The translations under genes and the position numbers were made by a program. Under the pieces are notes generated by a model. That model was not told where the DNA came from. It worked only from the letters and a program-made list of their open reading frames with translations, and did no database searches. Below, in pieces: positions 43,419 through 52,616 of a DNA stretch of 64,000 bases. This DNA comes from Oceanobacter sp. (lineage in GTDB: Bacteria; Pseudomonadota; Gammaproteobacteria; Pseudomonadales; Oceanobacteraceae), in NCBI GenBank assembly GCA_002733645.1, contig NVWL01000003.1, forward strand, positions 82,069-146,068. Direction: 5' to 3'. Each line of letters begins with the position of its first letter. The stretch's first letter is position 1.

Positions 43419-46400
43419 ATGTTTCGTCTATATCACTCCAACGATCTTGAGGTGCTCAAAGAGCTATTACTGCGTGAGATTCGCCAGAATCCGCCGGGGG
43501 TGTTTGACCACGAGCAAATCCTGGTGCAATCGCAAGGCATGGCACACTGGCTGAAACTGCAATTGGCGGATGGCCTTGGCGTGGCGGCTCAGGTCGATTT
43601 CCCGTTGCCGTCGGCGTACGTTTGGAAAGTGTTCAATACACTCAAGCCTGAATTACCAGAACGTTCGCACTTCGAGAAGCAAGCAATGGCGTGGAAGTTG
43701 ATGCGCCTGCTACCTGAATTAACGAGTCAGTCTGACGCTGAATGTGCGGCTATTGCCACCTACCTTAACGACGACACTCATGGCCTCAAGCTCTATGAGC
43801 TGGCCCACGAAATTGCCGACGTGTTTGACCAATACTTAGTCTACCGCCCGGATTGGCTACTGGCGTGGGAACGAGGCGAGAATGACATCGCCGACACCGA
43901 CGTCAGTGCACATCCATGGCAACCGATTGTCTGGCGAGCTCTGGTGGCCGATAGTCAACGGCTGAACCACAGCTTGGATCATCGAGCGCGTTTAACTCTC
44001 TCGCTTGAGCAATTAGTCACGCAATATGGTGATCGCTTATCCGAATTGCCTGAGCGCTTATTTGTCTTCGGCATTGCTGCGTTACCGGGCGGATATTGGG
44101 ATGTGCTTAACGCCATTTCTGAGCGTATCGACGTTCACTTTTTCTTACTCAACCCTTGTCGTAATTACTGGGGCGACATCGTTGATGATCGCCAACGAGC
44201 ACGAATCCTTAAACAAAGCCCAGACGCCGCGGAATATCTAGACCGAGGTAACCCAGTATTGGCCTCATGGGGGCGCTTAGGTCGAGATTTTTTAACCTTG
44301 GTGCATGAAACTGCCGCCGAAGGTCGCCTGCAAGATATTGAAGCCTACGCGGATGTATTAAATTCCGATGCGCCTACCTTATTGCAACGCATTCAGGCGG
44401 ACTTATTAGATCTTAATGACCCACAAGCGCGGGCTTACACTCCGGCGGCACTAAAACACAGTAAATTTAAACAGAGCATCGCCAACAGCGACGACAGCTT
44501 GCGCGTAGTCGCAGCGCATAGCCCGTTACGTGAAGTGCAACGGCTACACGATCAACTCTTGCATTGGTTTACCCATAACCCCGAATTAAAACCCCGTGAT
44601 GTGGTGGTGATGGTGCCCGACATCGACCAATACGCCCCCTACATTGATGCGGTTTTTGCCAGCGCTCCAGAAAAACAACGTATTCCGTGGGCCATCGCAG
44701 ACCAATCGCAAGTGCAAGAAAATCCACTGCTCGACAGCGTGCTTGGGTTACTGAGTTTATGCGACTCGCGTTTGCAATTAACCGACGTGCTCGACTGGCT
44801 TGATGTCGAAGCGATACGTGCGCGTTTTAATATTGCCGAAGCCGATCTTGATATTATTCGCGATTGGTTAGAGCGCGCGGGTGTGCGTTGGGGCTTAGAT
44901 GACGAACATCGCAAAGCGTTAGGGTTTCCCGGATTTAGCCAAAACAGTTGGCGCAAAGGGTTACGTCAACTATTGCTTGGCATGATGTTGCCAGATTCTG
45001 ATGACATGCATTGGCAAGACGATTGGCCCGTGTTTGGAGTGGAAGGGAATGCTAGTGAATTATTGGGTAATTTATTATCCTTGATAGACACACTGGTAAA
45101 ATGGCAGAGCTATTTATCTGAATCACATGCAACCTCCGAGTGGATGTCGGCGATTCCTGAATTGATCGACGATATGTACGCGCCAGACTTAGACGCAGGT
45201 GTGCAACTACAACGAGTGCGTGATGCCGTGATGCGCTGGCAAGAACAATTAAGTGACGCGGATTATTCAGCCGATTTATCACCCCAAGTGGTGCGTAGCT
45301 GGTTTAACGAAAACCTTGCTCAGCAGGGCGGTTGGCAGCGTTTTCTTGCCGGGCCAGTAAATTTTTGTACCTTAATGCCAATGCGATCTATTCCATTTAA
45401 AGCCGTGTGCTTACTGGGCATGAACGACCAAGATTACCCTCGCCCAGTAACGCCGGTCGGGTTTGATTTAATGGTCACTGGAAAGGCCCGCCGTGGTGAT
45501 CGTTCGCGGCGTGAAGATGATCGCTATCTAGTATTAGAAGCTTTATGTTCGGCGCAGCACTATTTTTACATCAGTTATCGTGGCCGAGATGCGCGAGAAA
45601 ATCATGAGCTGCAACCTTCGGTATTAATTAACGAACTACTTGATTACGTTGGTGATGCTTATTGTCTTGAAGGCGACGAAAAATATTCCGCCAAGCAAAG
45701 CCGTGAAAATCTACGTCAATGGCTAATTGAAGAGCTACCACTGCAGCCGTTTAATCGTCGCACTTTCTCGAAAGAGAAAAATGGTATGCCTCAAGAGGCT
45801 GGCACTGGCATCGTCAGTTTTCACAAGCTTTGGTCAAGTGTAACCAACGCGGAGTTCTCTGATTCTACAATTTTGCCATTTTATGAGTCACCATTAGCTT
45901 TACCTGAAGAATTCAGTCTGAATCACGTGCTGTGGTCAGATGTCAAAGACGCCTTATTAAAACCGGCAGACTTCTTTTTACGTCGTCGTTTACGTTTATC
46001 GCCAGAACTGTATTTTAAAGACAGCAATAACGAAGAAACCTTTGCGCCTAATAATCTTGAAAACGCCATATTGCGTACCCAGTGGGTGGAAGATCAAATA
46101 ACAAGCTCTGCTCAAACCACTCATGGCTTTACAGCGCGTGAGCAGGCGCTAGGGCACTTACCTGTGAATGGCTTAGGAATACTACAAAGTGAAAGCTTCT
46201 CTCGTGAGCTTGATGAATTGGTCGAACGGTTACAAGGTTTATGCGCCCAGCCTTTAAACAACACAGAACAGGATGACACCTCCCTAACCATAACGCGTGA
46301 TGTCATTTTGAATTCAGGAGAAGTTGTTCACTGCCAGGTAAGCGGCGAGTTAACTCAATCTTATCAGCGCCAGCTTGTGCATTGGCGGGCAGGCGAATTG

Positions 46401-46868
46401 CGTGGGCAACATTTACTGGATGCTTGGTTAGATTTGGTTTTAGTGGCTGCAGCTCAACCTGAGCGTATTGGATCTGCCATCGTTATTGGTCGAGATAAAA
46501 CCAAAGGGCGATTGCAAGAATTTGAATTTAACGCCCCAAGCCAAAGTGAAGCACTCGCCTATATCGACCACTGTATTCAGTATTATCGTGATGCATGGCA
46601 AGCGCCGCAGCCAGTCATGCCCGGATTAATGTGGGCACTTAGCCAAGCGGCAGACGATAAAAAAGAAAAACTAATATTAGCAGCGGCGGAGAATGAATTT
46701 TCAGAATTTAATCGTACCGCCATGCAACTGTGTCGCCCAGAGCTTGCGCAGCAATTATTAAGCACCGATGTTGCTGACGGAGATGCAAATGCTTATGACC
46801 ACTGGCTTGAACAATACCAATGGCTATGGGCACTGCCTCAAGCGTGTTTAGTAGGAGACGATGAATAA
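43419..46868 (+). CDS. recC: Exodeoxyribonuclease V subunit gamma (RecC)
   Basis: The 1,149-residue scaffold and Chi-recognition subunit of RecBCD joins RecB and RecD and splits the DNA strands. The N-terminal MFRLYHSNDLEVLKELLLREI...EQILVQSQGMAHWLKLQLADGLGVAAQVDFPLPSAYVW is the RecC signature. Later segments (LLGMNDQDYPRPVTPVGFDLM) are also typical. The first 84 bases have a second copy at 40995, so this gene's 5' end was probably supplied with the retron insertion. The stop overlaps the recB start (TAATG). Confidence 0.96.
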   Translation: MFRLYHSNDLEVLKELLLREIRQNPPGVFDHEQILVQSQGMAHWLKLQLADGLGVAAQVDFPLPSAYVWKVFNTLKPELPERSHFEKQAMAWKLMRLLPELTSQSDAECAAIATYLNDDTHGLKLYELAHEIADVFDQYLVYRPDWLLAWERGENDIADTDVSAHPWQPIVWRALVADSQRLNHSLDHRARLTLSLEQLVTQYGDRLSELPERLFVFGIAALPGGYWDVLNAISERIDVHFFLLNPCRNYWGDIVDDRQRARILKQSPDAAEYLDRGNPVLASWGRLGRDFLTLVHETAAEGRLQDIEAYADVLNSDAPTLLQRIQADLLDLNDPQARAYTPAALKHSKFKQSIANSDDSLRVVAAHSPLREVQRLHDQLLHWFTHNPELKPRDVVVMVPDIDQYAPYIDAVFASAPEKQRIPWAIADQSQVQENPLLDSVLGLLSLCDSRLQLTDVLDWLDVEAIRARFNIAEADLDIIRDWLERAGVRWGLDDEHRKALGFPGFSQNSWRKGLRQLLLGMMLPDSDDMHWQDDWPVFGVEGNASELLGNLLSLIDTLVKWQSYLSESHATSEWMSAIPELIDDMYAPDLDAGVQLQRVRDAVMRWQEQLSDADYSADLSPQVVRSWFNENLAQQGGWQRFLAGPVNFCTLMPMRSIPFKAVCLLGMNDQDYPRPVTPVGFDLMVTGKARRGDRSRREDDRYLVLEALCSAQHYFYISYRGRDARENHELQPSVLINELLDYVGDAYCLEGDEKYSAKQSRENLRQWLIEELPLQPFNRRTFSKEKNGMPQEAGTGIVSFHKLWSSVTNAEFSDSTILPFYESPLALPEEFSLNHVLWSDVKDALLKPADFFLRRRLRLSPELYFKDSNNEETFAPNNLENAILRTQWVEDQITSSAQTTHGFTAREQALGHLPVNGLGILQSESFSRELDELVERLQGLCAQPLNNTEQDDTSLTITRDVILNSGEVVHCQVSGELTQSYQRQLVHWRAGELRGQHLLDAWLDLVLVAAAQPERIGSAIVIGRDKTKGRLQEFEFNAPSQSEALAYIDHCIQYYRDAWQAPQPVMPGLMWALSQAADDKKEKLILAAAENEFSEFNRTAMQLCRPELAQQLLSTDVADGDANAYDHWLEQYQWLWALPQACLVGDDE

Positions 46869-49800
46869 TGAAACCTCTTGATATTCATAGCTTCCCGCTG
46901 CAAGGCCAATCGTTGATTGAAGCCAGTGCAGGTACAGGTAAAACCTACACCATTAACCAGCTCTACCGTCGTTTGATATTAGGTCACGGGGATGCTCCCA
47001 CGGAAGTAAATGGGCGCTTAGGCTGTACTGATATTTTAGTGGTGACTTTTACAAAAGCGGCAACGGAAGAGTTACGCGGACGTATTCGTAGTGGATTACG
47101 TGATGCGTTTGAGTCGATATTAGCGGCGGAAAGTCTTGCTGTTGATCATGCTGAAAACAGCCACTCGGTATTAAGCGAAAAAATTCCAGATAAAGACATC
47201 GCGCGCTGGCTTAAAGAATCGGGTATACCGATCAAAGAACAGCGCGATTGGTTGCAAGTGAATCTTGCGCAAATGGATGAGTCCTCGATTTTTACCATCC
47301 ACCGTTTTTGTGCGCAAATGCTCAAGCGATTTGCCTTTGACAGCGGCGTTGGTTTTAACGTCGCGATGGAAACTGAAGGGCAGGAGTTTCTACAGCGCGC
47401 CTGTGAAGATGTCTGGCGACAAACCTGTTACCCAGAAACGGTAGATAAATTACGGGTATTAACCGCTAAATGGAAAAATCCACAGGCGCTACTGGCGCAT
47501 TTTCGGAGTTGGACATCGAAGCCCGATCTGACCATTCAACCTAAGGTGGAAAAAAACACTGACGAACTCTGGGATACCATCACACACTTAAAAGCTCAGG
47601 CACGAGAAGCATGGGCGGCGTTAGGCTCGGATGGAATAGATGATCTGATATTCTCAGCCGATATTGATAAACGTAGCTACAGCAAAAAACATTATCCTAG
47701 CTGGAAAGCCCAAATCGGCGATTACCTTTACAGCGATGTCTTGATTCCGATTCCTAAAAACCTCGAACGGTTTGGCAGTGAATTACTGACAGCAAAAACA
47801 AAATCGGGTGAGCCTCCACGGCACTTATTAATTACCACCATTGATGGTCTGATGTCAGCAGTGGCGGATTATCAAGTAGCCCTTGAAGTGTATTGGTTTA
47901 AACACATCTATCAGCGCTATATTGAGCTGCTCGACCAAGCCGCTGTCATGACCAGTGACGATCTACTACGTTTACTTGATGATGCCTTGCAGTCTGAGCG
48001 GGGTGAAGACTTAGCTAAAAAAATACGTACCTTATATCCGGTCGCCATGATTGATGAATTTCAAGATACCGACCCAACACAGTACCGAATATTTAATACC
48101 ATTTACCCGGCTATATTAGGTACTGAAAACACAGAAGACACTGAATTAAACATTGCACCGGGTTATGGCCTGATAATGATCGGTGACCCTAAACAGGCCA
48201 TTTATGCGTTTCGTGGGGCGGATATTTTTACCTACATGAAAGCCCGTGACCAAATACCCGATGAACGCAGTTTTACGTTAGATACTAACTATCGAAGTGA
48301 TAGCGCGCTTATTTCGGCGGTAAACTCGCTGTGGAAAAACAACGATAATCCATTTTTGTTTAAACGGCATATTCAATTTCACCCGGTAAAGTCCGGTGCA
48401 TTGCATGACAAACAAGCCCCTAAGTGGCAATGCGAAACGCCCGAAGCACCATTACAAATATGGATTGACGGCAGCGAAGAAGAATCAAAACGAGAGGCAG
48501 AAGTAAGAATTGCTGAGGAGTGTGCCGAGCAAATATCTGCCGTGCTGGCCGGGGCGGCAACTGTTTCTAAAGGAAAAAAACAAACCTCATTGGTGGCCGG
48601 TGATTGTGCGGTACTGGTGTATTCTCGCCCGCAAGCGGCCTTAATACGCCGGGCATTAACAGCCAAGCATATTGGTAGCGTATTTTTAACCCGTGATAGT
48701 GTATTTGAATCCAATGAAGCATTTGATTTACTCGCCATATTCGAAGCCATTATGCACCCCGGAAATGAAACCGGCGTACGCCGAGCATTAGCCACTTATA
48801 GCTGGGGCATGAGTGCCGAACAATTAGCAGCACTGCAAGTTAATGAAAGTGCTTGGGAAAGCCAACTCGCAGCTATTCATGAATATCAAATACTGTGGCA
48901 ACGTCGCGGTATCATGGCGTTGATCATGCAATGGCTGGCCGATAAAGGAATAGAAAGTAAAGGCTCAACAGGTATTGAAAGAGCGGTTCGGCTGCGCAAA
49001 CAGCCCGACGGCGAGCGTATCATTACCAATATTTTGCACCTAGGTGAAATGCTACAAACCCAAAGCCGAAAATTGCGTGGACACCAAGCCTTAGTGCGTT
49101 GGTTATCAGAGCGCATTAGCGGCGAAATTCCTTCCGGAGAAGAAGCTCAGTTACGGCTCGAAACTGACGAACGCTTAGTGAATATTGTGACCATCCATAA
49201 ATCCAAAGGGTTGGAATACCCCATGGTATTTTTGCCATACCTATGGGCTGACAAAGCAGAACGTCACAGTAAGGAAACTGATAACACTTATTATGACGGC
49301 ATTAAAGTGGTGCGTGATTTAGCGCCTAATGATGATGCCTTTAAATTGCAGCAGCGCGACATACTTGCTGAAAAAATGCGCCTACTCTACGTGGCACTCA
49401 CCCGAGCAAAATTTGGCTGCTATTTGTGGTTAAGTCGTGCAATGGATGGGCGAACGAAAAAACCGGTTTGGCCTTCGTCAGCACTAGGCTATTTATTAGG
49501 AACAGACACCGAGCCACTAACACTAGCTATTAATGATGTGTACATTGGGCCTAAACCTACATGGCAGGCCGTAGGCCAAAACGAATTAGAAATTCCTCCG
49601 CAACCAGTTAAGCCTGCTTCAGCGAAAATTGAATGGCGAGACGCATGGCGAGTAGGTAGCTATAGCCAACTGGCTGCGCACAGTTCTAGTGGGTCTCATA
49701 GCTCAACTGGAGCGAATAGTTCCTCTCACTCAAACGTAGAGCAATCATCGGCAGATTTAGCTCAGGCGTTTGACTGGGAAGCAGGATTGGATTCAGTGCT

Positions 49801-50581
49801 AAACACTAGACCGAGCTATTTTGATAAAAATACGGCAGAAGTTTTACCGGTCGCATTACGTTTTCCAAAAGGCGCAAACCCCGGAACCTGTTTGCATGCC
49901 ATATTCGAACACTGGGATTTTAGCGATCAAAAGCAATTATTAGAGGTGTGTGATAAACAGCTCACACTCTACGGTTTAGCCGAGCAAGCCTCAGAAGAAG
50001 TCGCACGATGGGTAACCGATATAACTCAGCAAGTGATTCCTGGGGTGAAGTCACCTTCGCCATTTTCGCTAAGCCAGCTAGAAGCGCATAATCGTTTAGA
50101 TGAAATGGAATTTTACTTGCCTGTTGGTTTATTGGAATCATCAACAATTGACGCTTTATTAGGCGGCGATAATCGTTTTCAATTTCAACCACTCACTGGG
50201 TATTTAAAAGGCTTTATAGATTTGATTTTTGAATGGCAAGGGCGTTATTACATTGCCGATTATAAATCGAACTACTTAGGAGAAACCGCTGAAGAATACC
50301 AGCCCGGTGCTCTGGTAGAATCTATGCGCGACCATAAATACGATTTACAATCATGGATTTACACCATTGCTCTGGATCAAATGCTAAGTCAGCGCTTGCC
50401 AAATTACTCTCCAGAGAAACACTTAGGTGGCAGCCTATATCTTTATCTACGCGGCATGGGGAACCATTTTTCTGATGCGGCTCCAGACTCAGGTATTTGT
50501 TATACGCCAGTCAATATTGAGCAGCTTGAACAATGGCGTTCCGTATTACTGCGAAGCCTAGATAAGGAGGCGGGAGTATGA
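46868..50581 (+). CDS. recB: Exodeoxyribonuclease V subunit beta (RecB helicase-nuclease)
   Basis: The 1,237-residue protein combines a superfamily-1 3'-5' helicase (about 1-860) and a C-terminal PD-(D/E)XK nuclease. The Walker A motif is ASAGTGKT (19-26). Motif II is VAMIDEFQDTDPTQ and motif III is GDPKQAIYAFRGADI. VTIHKSKGLEYPMVFLPY and LLYVALTRAKFGCYLW complete the helicase. The nuclease site is GFIDLIFEW...YIADYKSNY, with the second Asp at 1131. The family's function is processing double-strand breaks and degrading phage DNA. It overlaps recC by one base and recD by four. Confidence 0.97.
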   Translation: MKPLDIHSFPLQGQSLIEASAGTGKTYTINQLYRRLILGHGDAPTEVNGRLGCTDILVVTFTKAATEELRGRIRSGLRDAFESILAAESLAVDHAENSHSVLSEKIPDKDIARWLKESGIPIKEQRDWLQVNLAQMDESSIFTIHRFCAQMLKRFAFDSGVGFNVAMETEGQEFLQRACEDVWRQTCYPETVDKLRVLTAKWKNPQALLAHFRSWTSKPDLTIQPKVEKNTDELWDTITHLKAQAREAWAALGSDGIDDLIFSADIDKRSYSKKHYPSWKAQIGDYLYSDVLIPIPKNLERFGSELLTAKTKSGEPPRHLLITTIDGLMSAVADYQVALEVYWFKHIYQRYIELLDQAAVMTSDDLLRLLDDALQSERGEDLAKKIRTLYPVAMIDEFQDTDPTQYRIFNTIYPAILGTENTEDTELNIAPGYGLIMIGDPKQAIYAFRGADIFTYMKARDQIPDERSFTLDTNYRSDSALISAVNSLWKNNDNPFLFKRHIQFHPVKSGALHDKQAPKWQCETPEAPLQIWIDGSEEESKREAEVRIAEECAEQISAVLAGAATVSKGKKQTSLVAGDCAVLVYSRPQAALIRRALTAKHIGSVFLTRDSVFESNEAFDLLAIFEAIMHPGNETGVRRALATYSWGMSAEQLAALQVNESAWESQLAAIHEYQILWQRRGIMALIMQWLADKGIESKGSTGIERAVRLRKQPDGERIITNILHLGEMLQTQSRKLRGHQALVRWLSERISGEIPSGEEAQLRLETDERLVNIVTIHKSKGLEYPMVFLPYLWADKAERHSKETDNTYYDGIKVVRDLAPNDDAFKLQQRDILAEKMRLLYVALTRAKFGCYLWLSRAMDGRTKKPVWPSSALGYLLGTDTEPLTLAINDVYIGPKPTWQAVGQNELEIPPQPVKPASAKIEWRDAWRVGSYSQLAAHSSSGSHSSTGANSSSHSNVEQSSADLAQAFDWEAGLDSVLNTRPSYFDKNTAEVLPVALRFPKGANPGTCLHAIFEHWDFSDQKQLLEVCDKQLTLYGLAEQASEEVARWVTDITQQVIPGVKSPSPFSLSQLEAHNRLDEMEFYLPVGLLESSTIDALLGGDNRFQFQPLTGYLKGFIDLIFEWQGRYYIADYKSNYLGETAEEYQPGALVESMRDHKYDLQSWIYTIALDQMLSQRLPNYSPEKHLGGSLYLYLRGMGNHFSDAAPDSGICYTPVNIEQLEQWRSVLLRSLDKEAGV

Positions 50582-52578
50582 GCATCAATACTGTTGGCAT
50601 AAATACGAAACCATCGAACTTCCCTAAATTAATGCAGGCCAAAGCGGTACTGATGCAGTGGTTAAAGGAAGACCGTATACGCTCAGTTGATTGGCATCTT
50701 GCATGTCAGGCGGTTGATTACGAAATTGATGCGGGTAACGTCAGTGACGATGCGCTCACGGCTTTATTATTGGCCGTATGCAGTTGCAGTTATGTGTTAG
50801 GCCGAGGGCAGGTTTGTATTGACCTAAGCCACACACATTCTGGTTGGGCACTACCAGAAATGAATGAAGAGCACACAAGCTATCTACGCGCATGCGTAAC
50901 TATAGATAACTTAAGCGCATGTCGAGTTATAAAAAATACACACCTTGTTAAGACAGAAACACAAGAGTGTGAACAATCAGAAAAAATAGGGCAGAGCGAA
51001 CCTCAGTCTTGTGCTCCCTTATTTATACTCAATAAGGGCAGGCTTTATCTCAGCCGTTATTTTACCTACGAAAAACAAGTACTGACGCAATTAACCTCTC
51101 GTTTAAGTCACCAAAATATGCCAGAAGTAAGGGGTGAGCAAAGCGAAGACCTGTCGAAAAATTTGCAGTTGCTATTTAGTAAATCAGAGGTCTCACTTGA
51201 AATAGACTGGCAAGCCATCGCGGCTGCCGTCGCATGTATTCAACCTGTTACTGTAATAACCGGCGGACCGGGGACAGGTAAAACCACCACCGTAACAAAG
51301 TTACTGAGTGCCTTATTAAGTCAAACTCCCGACTTACGCATTGCACTCGCAGCACCGACGGGTAAGGCGGCGGCCCGTATGACCGAGTCAATCCGTCAAG
51401 CGCGCGCTCAAATGTCAGACCGTCGTGATATCAGCGGTATTCCTGCTGATAGTTACACCCTTCATCGCTTACTTGGTTGGAGCCCACGAGGTTTTCGCTA
51501 TAACGCTCAACGCCACTTGCCATTTGATTGTGTGGTCGTGGATGAAGCCTCCATGATCGACTTACCAATGATGGCGCATTTGTTTAATGCGCTAAACCCG
51601 GCGACTCGAATCATATTACTTGGTGATCGTGATCAGCTTGCCTCTGTTGAAGCAGGAAGTGTTCTGGCTGATCTATGTGATGCGGGAGTGAATCACGGGT
51701 TTACCCCAGAATTCTCTGCGCAGCTCTCAACTCTTACAGGGCAGGATTTAACGTCCACCAACAACCTAGAAACTACATCACCTGATACACATTTACTGAT
51801 GCAAAATTCGGTGGTGCAACTGCGTAAATCACATCGTTTCAGCGCGGATAGTGGTATTGGTGCATTAGCGCGGGCAGTCAATAATGGTGATCAAAATACA
51901 ACGTCGAAGGTATTTAGCCAATTTGATGACGTGCAATGGTTAATGCCAGAGGGCGACAGCTGGCAGCGTAAAGTGCTGGCAGGTTATCGCGACTATTGCG
52001 ACCTTGTTCAGGCAGAGGCGTGTGCTGAAGATATTCTCAATGCCTTTGATGAATTCCAAGTCTTGGTGGCATTGCGCAAAGGTACTTGGGGCGTCGAAGA
52101 AACTAATCGTCAAATTGAGCGTCTATTAAATAGAGCCGGGTTGCTTAAAAATACTGCCCAGCAGTGGTATTCAGGCCGCGCCGTGATGATTACGCGCAAT
52201 GATTATGATCTCGGTTTATTTAATGGCGATATTGGCATCTTAATTACCGTCAAAGATGCAGACTCAAACCCGCAAGAACGCGTTGCCTTCCGCGCATCCG
52301 ATGGTGGGGTACGTTATATGTCCCCCGGACGTCTGCCTAATCACGAAACCGCGTTTGCAATCACAGTTCACAAGAGCCAAGGCTCCGAGTTTAATCAGGT
52401 GCTTTTACTGCTGCCAGAGCAGTGGCAGCAAGTAATCACTCGTGAACTCATTTACACTGCTATCACCCGCGCAAAGTTTTCTTTTTGTTGTCAGGCCGGG
52501 GATGCTTGTTGGGCGCAGGGATTAAGCACCCAAGTGTTACGTGCCAGTGGTTTGCGTGATGCTCTTTGGGGTAAGTAA
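50578..52578 (+). CDS. recD: Exodeoxyribonuclease V subunit alpha (RecD)
   Basis: The 666-residue superfamily-1B 5'-3' helicase has Walker A GGPGTGKT (229-236), Walker B CVVVDEASMIDL, motif III ILLGDRDQLASVEAGSVL and the late FAITVHKSQGSEFNQVLLLLP and YTAITRAK motifs. The N-terminal roughly 200 residues are the RecB-contact domain, here with a less conserved insert. It is the last gene of recCBD; its ATG lies inside the recB stop region. Confidence 0.96.
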   Translation: MSINTVGINTKPSNFPKLMQAKAVLMQWLKEDRIRSVDWHLACQAVDYEIDAGNVSDDALTALLLAVCSCSYVLGRGQVCIDLSHTHSGWALPEMNEEHTSYLRACVTIDNLSACRVIKNTHLVKTETQECEQSEKIGQSEPQSCAPLFILNKGRLYLSRYFTYEKQVLTQLTSRLSHQNMPEVRGEQSEDLSKNLQLLFSKSEVSLEIDWQAIAAAVACIQPVTVITGGPGTGKTTTVTKLLSALLSQTPDLRIALAAPTGKAAARMTESIRQARAQMSDRRDISGIPADSYTLHRLLGWSPRGFRYNAQRHLPFDCVVVDEASMIDLPMMAHLFNALNPATRIILLGDRDQLASVEAGSVLADLCDAGVNHGFTPEFSAQLSTLTGQDLTSTNNLETTSPDTHLLMQNSVVQLRKSHRFSADSGIGALARAVNNGDQNTTSKVFSQFDDVQWLMPEGDSWQRKVLAGYRDYCDLVQAEACAEDILNAFDEFQVLVALRKGTWGVEETNRQIERLLNRAGLLKNTAQQWYSGRAVMITRNDYDLGLFNGDIGILITVKDADSNPQERVAFRASDGGVRYMSPGRLPNHETAFAITVHKSQGSEFNQVLLLLPEQWQQVITRELIYTAITRAKFSFCCQAGDACWAQGLSTQVLRASGLRDALWGK

Positions 52579-52616
52579 CGTATCAAATTTACATTGTTTA
52601 TTGATCAGGATTATTT

